From JBMNHG01 sp045627705 (GTDB lineage: Bacteria; Verrucomicrobiota; Kiritimatiellia; RFP12; JBMNHG01), in assembly GCA_045627705.1 (NCBI GenBank), contig JAZQOE010000055.1, positions 1 through 20,900 of the forward strand: DNA of 20,900 nt. Reading direction: 5' to 3'. This document shows, piece after piece, positions 14,573-20,900 of this stretch (positions within the stretch are counted from its first letter, which is position 1; every line of letters begins with the position of its first letter). A program made the position numbers and the translations under genes. Below the pieces are notes generated by a model. The model did not search any database and was not told the origin of the DNA. It saw only the letters and a list, made by a program, of their open reading frames with translations.

Positions 14573-17500
14573 CGTGCCGCCGAAGGTCGAATTCTCGTAG
14601 CATCCGAGATCGACGATGCCACCCTTGTCGGCGCGGAAGATTCGGTCGCTGCCGTCGAGGTCGGTATCGCCCATCGCGGTTACGACGTACGAATTGTTTC
14701 CGGCATCGCGCAGCTGGCTGGAAGAGCGGATGTGGTAGTCGCGCTCCGCAGGATTCTTGAAGCCGGGAAGATATTCGGTCACGTTCGCACTTGAATTCGT
14801 GTAGTAGCCAGTGCCTTCGGTTGTGTCGTAGAGGTTGACGTTGCAGAGTACCATGCTCATGCTGTTCTGCGCACCAGGTGTACCCGCTGCCGATGACAGG
14901 TTGATCTTCGAGTTGCTGATCGTGCTGTTGTAGATGTACGTCGTTCCCCAGCCATTGTGCTGCGAGACCGTCGGTACGCTGTCGATCGTGCAGTTCCGGA
15001 TGTAGCAGTGGTTGCGGAAACCACCTGTGATGGCGTAGCCGCCAGCGCTGGTAATGTCATGGAAAAGGCAGTTGGCGATGAGCGGGGTATCGCAACGGTT
15101 GATGCTTATCAGCACGTAGAGCGTACTGCTGCCGGTGATGTCGATATCGCGGAAGGTGTCACGGAGATAGTTCGCCTGGATGTTCATCGTGTGGAAGACC
15201 CCCTGGGATTCGCCATTGGCGCCCTTGGCGACGATGTTCTCGACAAGCGAGTCCTGCAGCGTGAATCCGCCAGTGTTTCGAATTTCGAACATTCCGGTGC
15301 CAGAACACGCCGATGTGCTCTTCAAATCGTGGAAGTGGCTGTTCTTGATTGTTACGGCGCCAGTGCCGCTCGGGACATGGAGGACTCGCTGCGCGCTTGT
15401 CGTCACGCAGCACATCTCTACGCCGTCGAGGACGAGGCCATTGCGGATGTCGGTGAAGTAGGCGATGGCGGAACCGCCGCCAACTTCAGTGTTGCCGCCG
15501 AGGGAGCCAGTAGCCATGGCGGTAAACAAGCAGTCAGCGATAGTGCCGCCCCAGTAACGGCTGCTAATCGCGCTGCCCGCAGTGTTGCGGACAACGAGCG
15601 AACGAAGTTCGCCGCCGGCGACACTGCCGGGATCCTTGCCAAGCGTTCCGAGTATGAAAGCCCAGCCAGTCTTGTCAGGATCGACGATTGAAGTGTCTTC
15701 ATCCGTTCCAAGCGGGCCGCGTTCGCCAATGATCGCGATTCCGGGTGGAACTGTCACGGGGAAGACTTCTCCATCTGTCGGCCCATAGACGCCCGGAAGC
15801 AGATGGAGGCCTTCGCCCGCCCGCAACTGCTGAACCGCATACGTCATGGTGCGGAGAGGGGACTCCACTGTGCCGATGCCATCGGCATCATCACCATCGG
15901 GCGAGACATGGAGCGGGCTCGCGAAGGAGATGAGTTCAAAGTCGAGCGTCCTTTCATTCGACTCCGCGAACTTCCATCCGTCTGGCAGCGAGAGCGTGAT
16001 GGCGCTTGCGCCGGGCGTGGAATCACCGGTGAGGACGAGACTGCCATTCGCGGCGGCATCGCCTGCGGCTATTTCTGTGCCGTTCCAGACAAGCGAGCCG
16101 ACATCGCCAGATTGCGCGGAAGCGGAAATCTCGATTGTTTCCGGGGCCACCAGAAGCGGATCGGTGAAAATCGGGGTGAACGGAACGCTTTCGTTGGCAT
16201 GGAGGAACCGGCGCGCCGCATAGTCGGGCACGTACACGATGCGGTCGTTCACGAGTACGCCGATCGAGGCGGAATCAATCGCTTCGGCGGAATCCGAGAC
16301 TTCAAGTTCGAGGATCGTGCCGCTGACGACATCGAGCGTTTCCCACGCGGTGACTGTCACGTAGTTCGTTTCAAGGCCAGTCGGGAAGAAGAGCGTCGCT
16401 TCGCCAGTCGTGTTGGTGGGGCAGGTGACGTTGGCGGTGACGGGGCCACGCGCCTGCGCAGGTTCGATCCAGACTGGGATTGTCGTGGAGCGACCGGCGA
16501 AGACGCCGTAGGAGGGCATCGATGTGACAAAGCGCGCGGCATTGGGGTTGACGTAGTACTCGTATGCGCCAAGATCGACCGTCGCGTTACCATCGCCGTC
16601 GCCATCTGCCACTCGTGCGCCCAATGCGAGATCTGCCTGCACTTCCGCCTCGACGTATGAGTTGTTGCCGATATCGATCAGCGGGCTCATCGGCTTCAGG
16701 GAGAAATTGCCTGCATCGGCGTTCTTGAAATACGGTTCGAAGTCGGACACGCCAGAGCTATTCGCTTCGCTGTATCCGATTCCAAGCGGTGTGTCGAAGA
16801 TATCGACGTTGTTCAGGTAGAGGTGCGCTTGGTCGAGGTTGCAGAGCTTGCCGCACTCGCTGACAATCGAATTGTAAACGCGGGTGAAGTAGTTGCCGGT
16901 TTCTTCAGGCGGACGGAAGACATTGCACTGGCAATCGTGGAAGGTGCAGTTGCGCACGTTAAGATTTGACCGGAATCCGCCGATGCAGCACGACAACCCG
17001 TCAGTGGATGGCATCGAGATGTTCACGAACAGCGAATTGCGGACAGTCGGGGTCGTGACACGGTTGAAGCAGATCACTTGTTCTGGTTTGCCCGTGTATG
17101 TGAAGTTGCGGAAGATGCAGCGGTCGATGGTGTGCTTGGAAGGCGATGGCTGAATGAGGGTGAGGAATCCACCTTCACGGTTGCCCGCGCCTTTGATGGA
17201 GATGTTTTCGAAGACGGTGTCCACCAGCGTGCACGGCCATCCGCCCTGGACTTGGATGTGTCCTTGCGACTGACCGGAACCTGCGGTCGTCGAGAAGTCG
17301 CTGAAAAGGGAGTTCGTGATTGTGAGCGTGCCTGTTCCAACAAGCTCGAGCAACCTTTGCGCGGTGGATGAAATATTGGTCACGCAGAGACCGGAGAGGA
17401 CGAAGTTGCGCGCTGTGCTGCCACCGGCGTATCTGATCACGGCGTTTGCAGACTGCACATCGCTGATCTCGACGTTTTCAATTGTTCCCGCCCATGCGGC

Positions 17501-20500
17501 GGAATTGATTGCGCGAGTCAAGCCGCGGCGAAGCGAGAGTCCGGAGACAAGGCCTGGTGTCGGCGCATTGGCAAGATTGACGATGTAGTTGGCATATTCG
17601 GCGTCGATGATGGTCTCGCCCATCCCCGCGCCGACAATGGACACGTTGTTGGATACGACGAGCGGGAATATCTCGCCCGATTCGGCGGAGAATGTGCCAT
17701 CGCCCACGTAGACGGTGCGCTGGCTGGCGCTCGGCGAATTGTTCGCGACCGAAAGCGCGTGGGTGATCGTGGCGAACGGGTTGGCGGCGGTGCCATCGCC
17801 GAACTCGTCGCTGCCGTTGGTTTCGACATGGAGATCAAGCGCGTTTGCCACCGAGACATGGGATGTCGCGCAGGCGACGACACCGGCGTTGTTCATTATG
17901 GTGAGGACGACATTTGTGGCGCCATAGACCACGGAAGGCTCGATGCGGCGCGAGAAGATTCCAGTCTCATCGGTCGAACCCGCGTCGATTTTGTCCACGT
18001 CGAGCGAATAGCCCGCGACCGAGTCTATGTCCAGCTCCACATCGTTCACGAGGACTGCCGGTGGAGTTCTTGTGAAAGTCATCGATGCCGATGTTGATTT
18101 CACATCGCCGAGGGCATTGCGCATCCAAAGACTGATTGCGACTTCGCCTTCGGGCGTTTCGGCCGGGAAGACGAATGTTTCCGGCACTGGAGTATCGACC
18201 GGGACCCAGGAATCGGGATCGAGATATTCGGCGGAGGAGACGGAGGAAATCTGGTATTCGACGGTATCGCCGTACATTTCGGCGGCGGAGACAACCACCT
18301 CGTTCGTGGCGGTGTAAAGCTTGCTGCCGGTGAGGATGTTCTCGACGGACAGTTTCAGGAACCCCCACTTCTCGTTCAGAATCTGGCTAACCACGGCCTG
18401 TTCCTCGGCGGTCAGCTCACGGTCATAGACGAGAATTTCGGCGATTTCGCCGCTGAGGCCGCCGGAATAGTTGCTATTGTTGTTCGCGCAACCGATGCGC
18501 ATGATCTTGCCGTTCGTCGTGCCGTGAGTGTAGAGCGACCAAGCCGTATTGGAAGCCGAAGCGGCCGGCTCGTTGTTTACGGACACATCTATCTCCACAG
18601 GCGCAGCGGTCTCGTTGCCCCTGATCACGCGCGAGAGCGTTATCCACTCGCCCTGGGTGTACGGGGTGGAAACGACCATCGCCGCCTTGGTCGTCGTCCC
18701 CTGCCCGACCCAGCGGGTCGCAGTGGCAGTCGTCGCGTTGGGATAGCCTTCGAAAGTCATGCCGGAATGGTTGCCGGGACGCGAGAAGATGTAGGTGGTC
18801 TTCTGCGTGTTGTTGTCACCGCCGCCGGACGTGGCGCGCGCGACGGCGAAGGCGGTGTTCGTGGAATTGAAGAGCGTGTAGATGACGTCCGAGCCAGAGG
18901 CCTGGAGGAACTGTGCCTGGTTCGCCGCAGGACGGGTGAACTTGAGGACGGTCTTGCCGTTGAGGCCGGCGTTGAGGACTACCGGCTTGTTATTGGCGGT
19001 AGCCTGGGAGAAGGCGACGCCGCTGGCCTTGTCGGTCCAGCCGCTGACCTTGGTGTCGGTCGGATACTTGGCAAAATCGTTCGCGTCGAGCCAAATCTTG
19101 AGCGAGCCGTCAAAGCCGGCGTACTTCGTGGCGGACACGCGCGCGGTCGCGGTGGAAGCCAGGCCGAGTTTGTTGGTAACATGCAGGGTGACATCCGCGT
19201 CACCAGTGATCACAGCGGGGGAAACGCCCATGCAGTAGATGCCGTAGGTATCATCGGAGCTGCCATCGTCGATCAAGGCCGCGTCGAGCGCCAAGCCCGC
19301 GCCGGAGACATCCACGGGGACCGCGGTTGGTTTTGCTTTCGCGGTTGGGGCATTGCCGGAAGAAGCCTCGACATACGTGATGGAGGTGGATTCGGTTTCA
19401 ATGGCTCCGCCGGCGGCTCGGCGCACATGGCAGTAAATTGTGACTTCGCCGAAAGTCGTGCCGGGGGCGAAGGTGTAATTCGGCAACGCAGCGTCGGGAT
19501 CGTAGGCAGTCCATCCCGTGGAAGGCAGGTTTGCGACGTCTGATTCCTGGGTTACGAGATAGCTGTCGCCTTCATCCATTTGCGGAAGAGCCATTACCTT
19601 GACCGTAGTCGAAACCGTAGCCTTTGAGTAGCCGCAGAATGTGTTTGCCACCGTTATTGAAGTTGGACGCACGGCGAGAATCACGGTGCCATTGCCACCC
19701 TTGCCACCAGTGGTAGCAGGGTTGTAGCCGCCACCGCCACCACCGCCGCCACGGCCGTCGAGGCCGGAATTGCCGGGCTTGTTGGCATTTCTCGCCCCGC
19801 CATCGCCGCCGGACGGGCCACCGGCCGATGCGGACGTTATATTGTTGCCGCCGCCGCCGCCACCGCCGGCGCCATAGTCGAGTTCCTCGCCGGTGATGGA
19901 CGAAAGGACGCCGGGGCCGCCGTTGCCTGCGACTCCGGTTGACTTGCCGGCCTCGCCATTGCCAGCCGCGCCAGCGCCACCGCCGGGCGCACGGTCGTTG
20001 CCGCTTATGACGTATGAGTTGCCGCCACTGTAGGACAGTCCGGTGCCACCCTTGCCATTTGTGGAAGAACCACCGCCGCCGTTGGCGTAAGGCGCGGCGT
20101 CAGAGAAAGGGACTGCGTGGAAATCGTTCCAGCCGCCGCCGCCACCGCCGCCGTATGCGACAATGTCGCTCGATCCAGGGATCGAAAGCGTGGAAGCTGC
20201 GCCGTTGCTGCCGCATTTCCAGTTGCTATTAGCGATAGATGTGGATGGAGCGCCGGCGCCCACGGAAATGGCTATCGAAGAATCGACGATGGCGGAGAAG
20301 CCATCCGGGCTGGCCACGACTCCGCCGCCGCCGCCACCGCCGCCGATTGTGTTGCCACCGGAGCCACCGCCGCCGACCACAAGATACTCGACGAGATTGA
20401 GGGTTGAATTCGGCGTGACGGTAATTTCGCCTGCGGTGCTAGTGAACACATAAACCACGGCACCGTCGGCGCGATCGATTCTCGCGACAGAATCGTCTGT

Positions 20501-20608
20501 CGTGGAGATTATTTCATCGTTGTAGGCGTGTGCTATGAATGGCGTTAATCCGGCGGCGACGAACAATGCGCACGCCGCGCCCTTCGCGAGGTGACTCGAT
20601 GTAATCAT
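14555..20608 (-). CDS. Giant secreted surface protein: Gly-rich, Ig-like, LamG-like and duplicated beta-helix domains
   Basis: The 2017-aa product begins with a signal peptide (about 1-28, hydrophobic core ACALFVAAGL, probable cut after AHA). Then come a Gly-rich domain with EYLVVGGGG and many GGGGG runs (about 74-310), an Ig-like cassette (338-493), a LamG-like domain from LKIWLDANDF to GEIAEILVYDRELTAEEQ (about 495-750), a second copy of the Ig-like cassette (772-921), a DUF1565/pectate-lyase-like beta-helix (925-1350), a spacer of beta-sandwich type (1357-1562), and a second beta-helix (1563-2004). Each helix ends in a VDLGAYE- or VDLGCYE-type motif, as in choice-of-anchor Q repeats. No transmembrane anchor, LPXTG or autotransporter barrel is seen; the end is GGTIFLLK. 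No polysaccharide-lyase catalytic residues could be assigned. A role in adhesion or glycan binding at the cell surface is inferred. AGGAG lies 6 bp before the ATG. Confidence 0.88.
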   Translation of the reverse strand: MITSSHLAKGAACALFVAAGLTPFIAHAYNDEIISTTDDSVARIDRADGAVVYVFTSTAGEITVTPNSTLNLVEYLVVGGGGSGGNTIGGGGGGGGVVASPDGFSAIVDSSIAISVGAGAPSTSIANSNWKCGSNGAASTLSIPGSSDIVAYGGGGGGGWNDFHAVPFSDAAPYANGGGGSSTNGKGGTGLSYSGGNSYVISGNDRAPGGGAGAAGNGEAGKSTGVAGNGGPGVLSSITGEELDYGAGGGGGGGNNITSASAGGPSGGDGGARNANKPGNSGLDGRGGGGGGGGYNPATTGGKGGNGTVILAVRPTSITVANTFCGYSKATVSTTVKVMALPQMDEGDSYLVTQESDVANLPSTGWTAYDPDAALPNYTFAPGTTFGEVTIYCHVRRAAGGAIETESTSITYVEASSGNAPTAKAKPTAVPVDVSGAGLALDAALIDDGSSDDTYGIYCMGVSPAVITGDADVTLHVTNKLGLASTATARVSATKYAGFDGSLKIWLDANDFAKYPTDTKVSGWTDKASGVAFSQATANNKPVVLNAGLNGKTVLKFTRPAANQAQFLQASGSDVIYTLFNSTNTAFAVARATSGGGDNNTQKTTYIFSRPGNHSGMTFEGYPNATTATATRWVGQGTTTKAAMVVSTPYTQGEWITLSRVIRGNETAAPVEIDVSVNNEPAASASNTAWSLYTHGTTNGKIMRIGCANNNSNYSGGLSGEIAEILVYDRELTAEEQAVVSQILNEKWGFLKLSVENILTGSKLYTATNEVVVSAAEMYGDTVEYQISSVSSAEYLDPDSWVPVDTPVPETFVFPAETPEGEVAISLWMRNALGDVKSTSASMTFTRTPPAVLVNDVELDIDSVAGYSLDVDKIDAGSTDETGIFSRRIEPSVVYGATNVVLTIMNNAGVVACATSHVSVANALDLHVETNGSDEFGDGTAANPFATITHALSVANNSPSASQRTVYVGDGTFSAESGEIFPLVVSNNVSIVGAGMGETIIDAEYANYIVNLANAPTPGLVSGLSLRRGLTRAINSAAWAGTIENVEISDVQSANAVIRYAGGSTARNFVLSGLCVTNISSTAQRLLELVGTGTLTITNSLFSDFSTTAGSGQSQGHIQVQGGWPCTLVDTVFENISIKGAGNREGGFLTLIQPSPSKHTIDRCIFRNFTYTGKPEQVICFNRVTTPTVRNSLFVNISMPSTDGLSCCIGGFRSNLNVRNCTFHDCQCNVFRPPEETGNYFTRVYNSIVSECGKLCNLDQAHLYLNNVDIFDTPLGIGYSEANSSGVSDFEPYFKNADAGNFSLKPMSPLIDIGNNSYVEAEVQADLALGARVADGDGDGNATVDLGAYEYYVNPNAARFVTSMPSYGVFAGRSTTIPVWIEPAQARGPVTANVTCPTNTTGEATLFFPTGLETNYVTVTAWETLDVVSGTILELEVSDSAEAIDSASIGVLVNDRIVYVPDYAARRFLHANESVPFTPIFTDPLLVAPETIEISASAQSGDVGSLVWNGTEIAAGDAAANGSLVLTGDSTPGASAITLSLPDGWKFAESNERTLDFELISFASPLHVSPDGDDADGIGTVESPLRTMTYAVQQLRAGEGLHLLPGVYGPTDGEVFPVTVPPGIAIIGERGPLGTDEDTSIVDPDKTGWAFILGTLGKDPGSVAGGELRSLVVRNTAGSAISSRYWGGTIADCLFTAMATGSLGGNTEVGGGSAIAYFTDIRNGLVLDGVEMCCVTTSAQRVLHVPSGTGAVTIKNSHFHDLKSTSACSGTGMFEIRNTGGFTLQDSLVENIVAKGANGESQGVFHTMNIQANYLRDTFRDIDITGSSTLYVLISINRCDTPLIANCLFHDITSAGGYAITGGFRNHCYIRNCTIDSVPTVSQHNGWGTTYIYNSTISNSKINLSSAAGTPGAQNSMSMVLCNVNLYDTTEGTGYYTNSSANVTEYLPGFKNPAERDYHIRSSSQLRDAGNNSYVVTAMGDTDLDGSDRIFRADKGGIVDLGCYENSTFGGTIFLLK
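14597..15922 (-). repeat. Beta-helix module, copy 2 (residues 1563-2004)
   Basis: This module is homologous to copy 1 over its full length. Shared landmarks, in the same order, are DGEVFPVTV, AISSRYWGGTIADC, TTSAQRVLHVPSGTG, NIVAKGANGESQG, GGFRNHCYIRNCT, YNSTISN, DAGNNSYV and VDLGCYE. It starts with LHVSPDGDDADGIGTVESPLRT, the DUF1565-type opening. Confidence 0.85.
16559..17836 (-). repeat. Beta-helix module, copy 1 (residues 925-1350)
   Basis: The matching landmarks to copy 2 are SGEIFPLVV, AINSAAWAGTIENV, SSTAQRLLELVGTG, NISIKGAGNREGG, GGFRSNLNVRNCT, YNSIVSE, DIGNNSYV and VDLGAYE. It opens with LHVETNGSDEFGDGTAANPF. Divergence from copy 2 is high at the residue level, so this duplication is old. 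Confidence 0.85.
17846..18295 (-). repeat. Ig-like cassette, copy 2 (residues 772-921)
   Basis: Two beta-rich segments in tandem. The pattern AETPEGEVAISLWMRNA...STSASMTF, followed by SLDVDKIDAGSTDETGIF, SVVYGATNVVLTIMNNAG and ATSHVSV, repeats that of residues 338-493. Confidence 0.7.
18359..19126 (-). other. LamG-like (concanavalin-A-fold) domain (residues 495-750)
   Basis: The segment begins AGFDGSLKIWLDANDF and ends GGLSGEIAEILVYDRELTAEEQAVVSQIL, the closing pattern typical of LamG-like jelly rolls in surface proteins. Such domains usually bind carbohydrate or protein ligands; the ligand here is unknown. Confidence 0.7.
19130..19597 (-). repeat. Ig-like cassette, copy 1 (residues 338-493)
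   Basis: Matches copy 2 through APGTTFGEVTIYCHVRRA...TESTSITYVE, ALDAALIDDGSSDDTYGIY, PAVITGDADVTLHVTNKLG and ATARVSA. The two copies flank the LamG-like domain. Confidence 0.7.
19688..20380 (-). other. Glycine-rich low-complexity domain (residues 77-307)
   Basis: About 230 residues with repeated runs of five to eight glycines, encoded mostly by GGC and so visible on the plus strand as GCC-rich tracts. The opening EYLVVGGGGSGG and the closing GGKGGNGTVILAVR are typical of the Gly-rich domain found at the N-terminus of large secreted proteins in several phyla. These tracts are prone to slippage and assembly error. Confidence 0.75.
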
Positions 20609-20664
20609 GGCATTCTCCTGAAAAGACGGACAACCCTAGCGCGTCCAGCATTTTCTTAAGTGGT

Positions 20665-20693
20665 ATGATGCGAAATATTTTGAAAAAGGTCAA
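20665..20693 (-). promoter_or_regulatory. Sigma-70-type promoter of the 2017-aa gene
   Basis: On the minus strand TTGACC (20693-20688, five of six) and CATCAT (20670-20665, four of six) are exactly 17 bp apart, with an A/T-rich spacer. The predicted start gives a leader of about 50 nt before ATG 20608, with AGGAG at 20619-20615. This is the best promoter match in the window. Confidence 0.6.
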
Positions 20694-20792
20694 GTATTTG
20701 TCATCGTTTCGCGCATGTAGGTTGCAGTCGTTTTTCCCGTTGCGCTGAGCGGCTGCGCGAGCTTAAGCAGGAGATTGCGAATGCCCGCATTT

Positions 20793-20813
20793 GTTATCTG
20801 TTATCTGTTATCT
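20793..20813. repeat. Three perfect GTTATCT heptads
   Basis: Three uninterrupted copies of GTTATCT directly abut the A6 tract of the terminator. In copy A only two related units, one degenerate, are at the matching place. Confidence 0.85.
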
Positions 20814-20867
20814 AAAAAAGCGGCGCGCCGCGAAACGGAAGCCCCATTTCGCGGCGCACCGCTTTTT
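20814..20867 (-). terminator. Intrinsic terminator of the next surface-protein gene
   Basis: The same 19-bp stem and 5-nt loop as copy A (20820-20838 with 20844-20862), flanked by A6 and T5, beginning 20 nt after the stop at 20883. Here the two imperfect positions are G-U wobbles in minus-strand RNA, so the stem is fully paired for the gene it serves. Confidence 0.88.
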
Positions 20868-20882
20868 CGGTTGGCTATCGCC

Positions 20883-20900
20883 CTACTTGAGCAGGAAGAT
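20883..20900 (-). CDS. C-terminal end of a second surface-protein gene (partial)
   Basis: Only the last five codons and the stop are in the window; they read IFLLK-stop, the same as the end of the 2017-aa protein. With the identical spacer and terminator after it, this is most likely the 3' end of a paralogous gene in tandem. The rest lies beyond the right edge. Confidence 0.65.
   Translation of the reverse strand: MFLLK

Larger units (their letters stand above)
20609..20882. other. Intergenic region between the two surface-protein genes
   Basis: This 274-bp gap holds the promoter and Shine-Dalgarno of the 2017-aa gene on its left side and three GTTATCT heptads plus the terminator of the next gene on its right. 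Between about 20701 and 20790 I see no ORF, RNA or repeat that I can support. Confidence 0.7.
20798..20900. repeat. Direct repeat, copy B: gene end plus terminator
   Basis: Partner of 14470-14572, continuing to the window edge, so its true extent into the next gene is unknown. Confidence 0.9.

Noticed and set aside
18524..19543. 339-codon plus-strand open frame
   Set aside because: Antisense to the LamG and Ig-like part of the 2017-aa gene, with no motif and no plausible start signal.
19688..20380. Collagen-like or silk-like repeat protein
   Set aside because: The glycine runs have no regular Gly-X-Y triplet. The boundaries fit the Gly-rich domain of large secreted proteins better.
20793..20813. 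Possible CRISPR-like array
   Set aside because: The units are 7 bp with no spacers and no cas genes are nearby; this is a simple short tandem repeat.

Overview
The window is high in G+C and densely coded. It carries a bacterial housekeeping region followed by the start of a tandem array of very large secreted proteins. Taxonomy is an inference. The mix of a URO-D-type methyltransferase-like protein, a cytoplasmic LacZ, a glutamyl-tRNA synthetase without the usual catalytic-domain insert, and a 2017-residue Gly-rich/LamG/beta-helix surface protein fits the PVC group best (Verrucomicrobiota, Kiritimatiellota or Lentisphaerota, gut-type lineages). No rRNA or other marker is present to confirm this. 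No tRNA, rRNA, CRISPR, transposase or integrase was seen.

Layout. (1) 1-1226, plus strand: the 3' end of a TPR-like gene, then cobT (lower-ligand activation for cobamides). cobT ends 1 bp from the end of murF. (2) 6027-1228, minus strand: tex, a URO-D-family protein and murF, with gaps of 11 and 4 bp, which is very likely one transcript. (3) 6135-6434, plus strand: a short DUF192 protein, divergent from tex. (4) 14374-6492, minus strand: six co-directional genes with gaps of 34, 10, 21, 54 and 15 bp. They encode a SAM methyltransferase, a degenerate and truncated AMP-binding-like protein, a stand-alone IMP cyclohydrolase (the N-terminal half of PurH), GltX, LacZ and RsmI. (5) 20608-14555, minus strand: one secreted 2017-aa multidomain protein with its own promoter, Shine-Dalgarno sequence and strong terminator. 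(6) 20883-20900: the last codons of a second gene whose 3' end and terminator nearly duplicate those of the 2017-aa gene, implying a tandem array with a unit of about 6.3 kb.

How the parts relate. The housekeeping genes (cell wall, tRNA charging, rRNA methylation, purine synthesis, transcription accessory factor) form operon-like runs with no single shared pathway. cobT and the URO-D-family protein both suggest corrinoid biochemistry nearby, but they are on opposite strands and this is only suggestive. The surface protein is built by duplication at two levels. Inside the protein, an Ig-like cassette of about 150 aa and a beta-helix module of about 430 aa each occur twice. At the gene level, a second copy lies upstream.

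The items most worth a second look are the tandem giant surface proteins with a shared terminator cassette, the AMP-binding pseudoenzyme coupled by an overlapping stop/Shine-Dalgarno to the stand-alone IMP cyclohydrolase, and GTTATCT-type heptad repeats in intergenic DNA. I found no complete new defence or mobile system.
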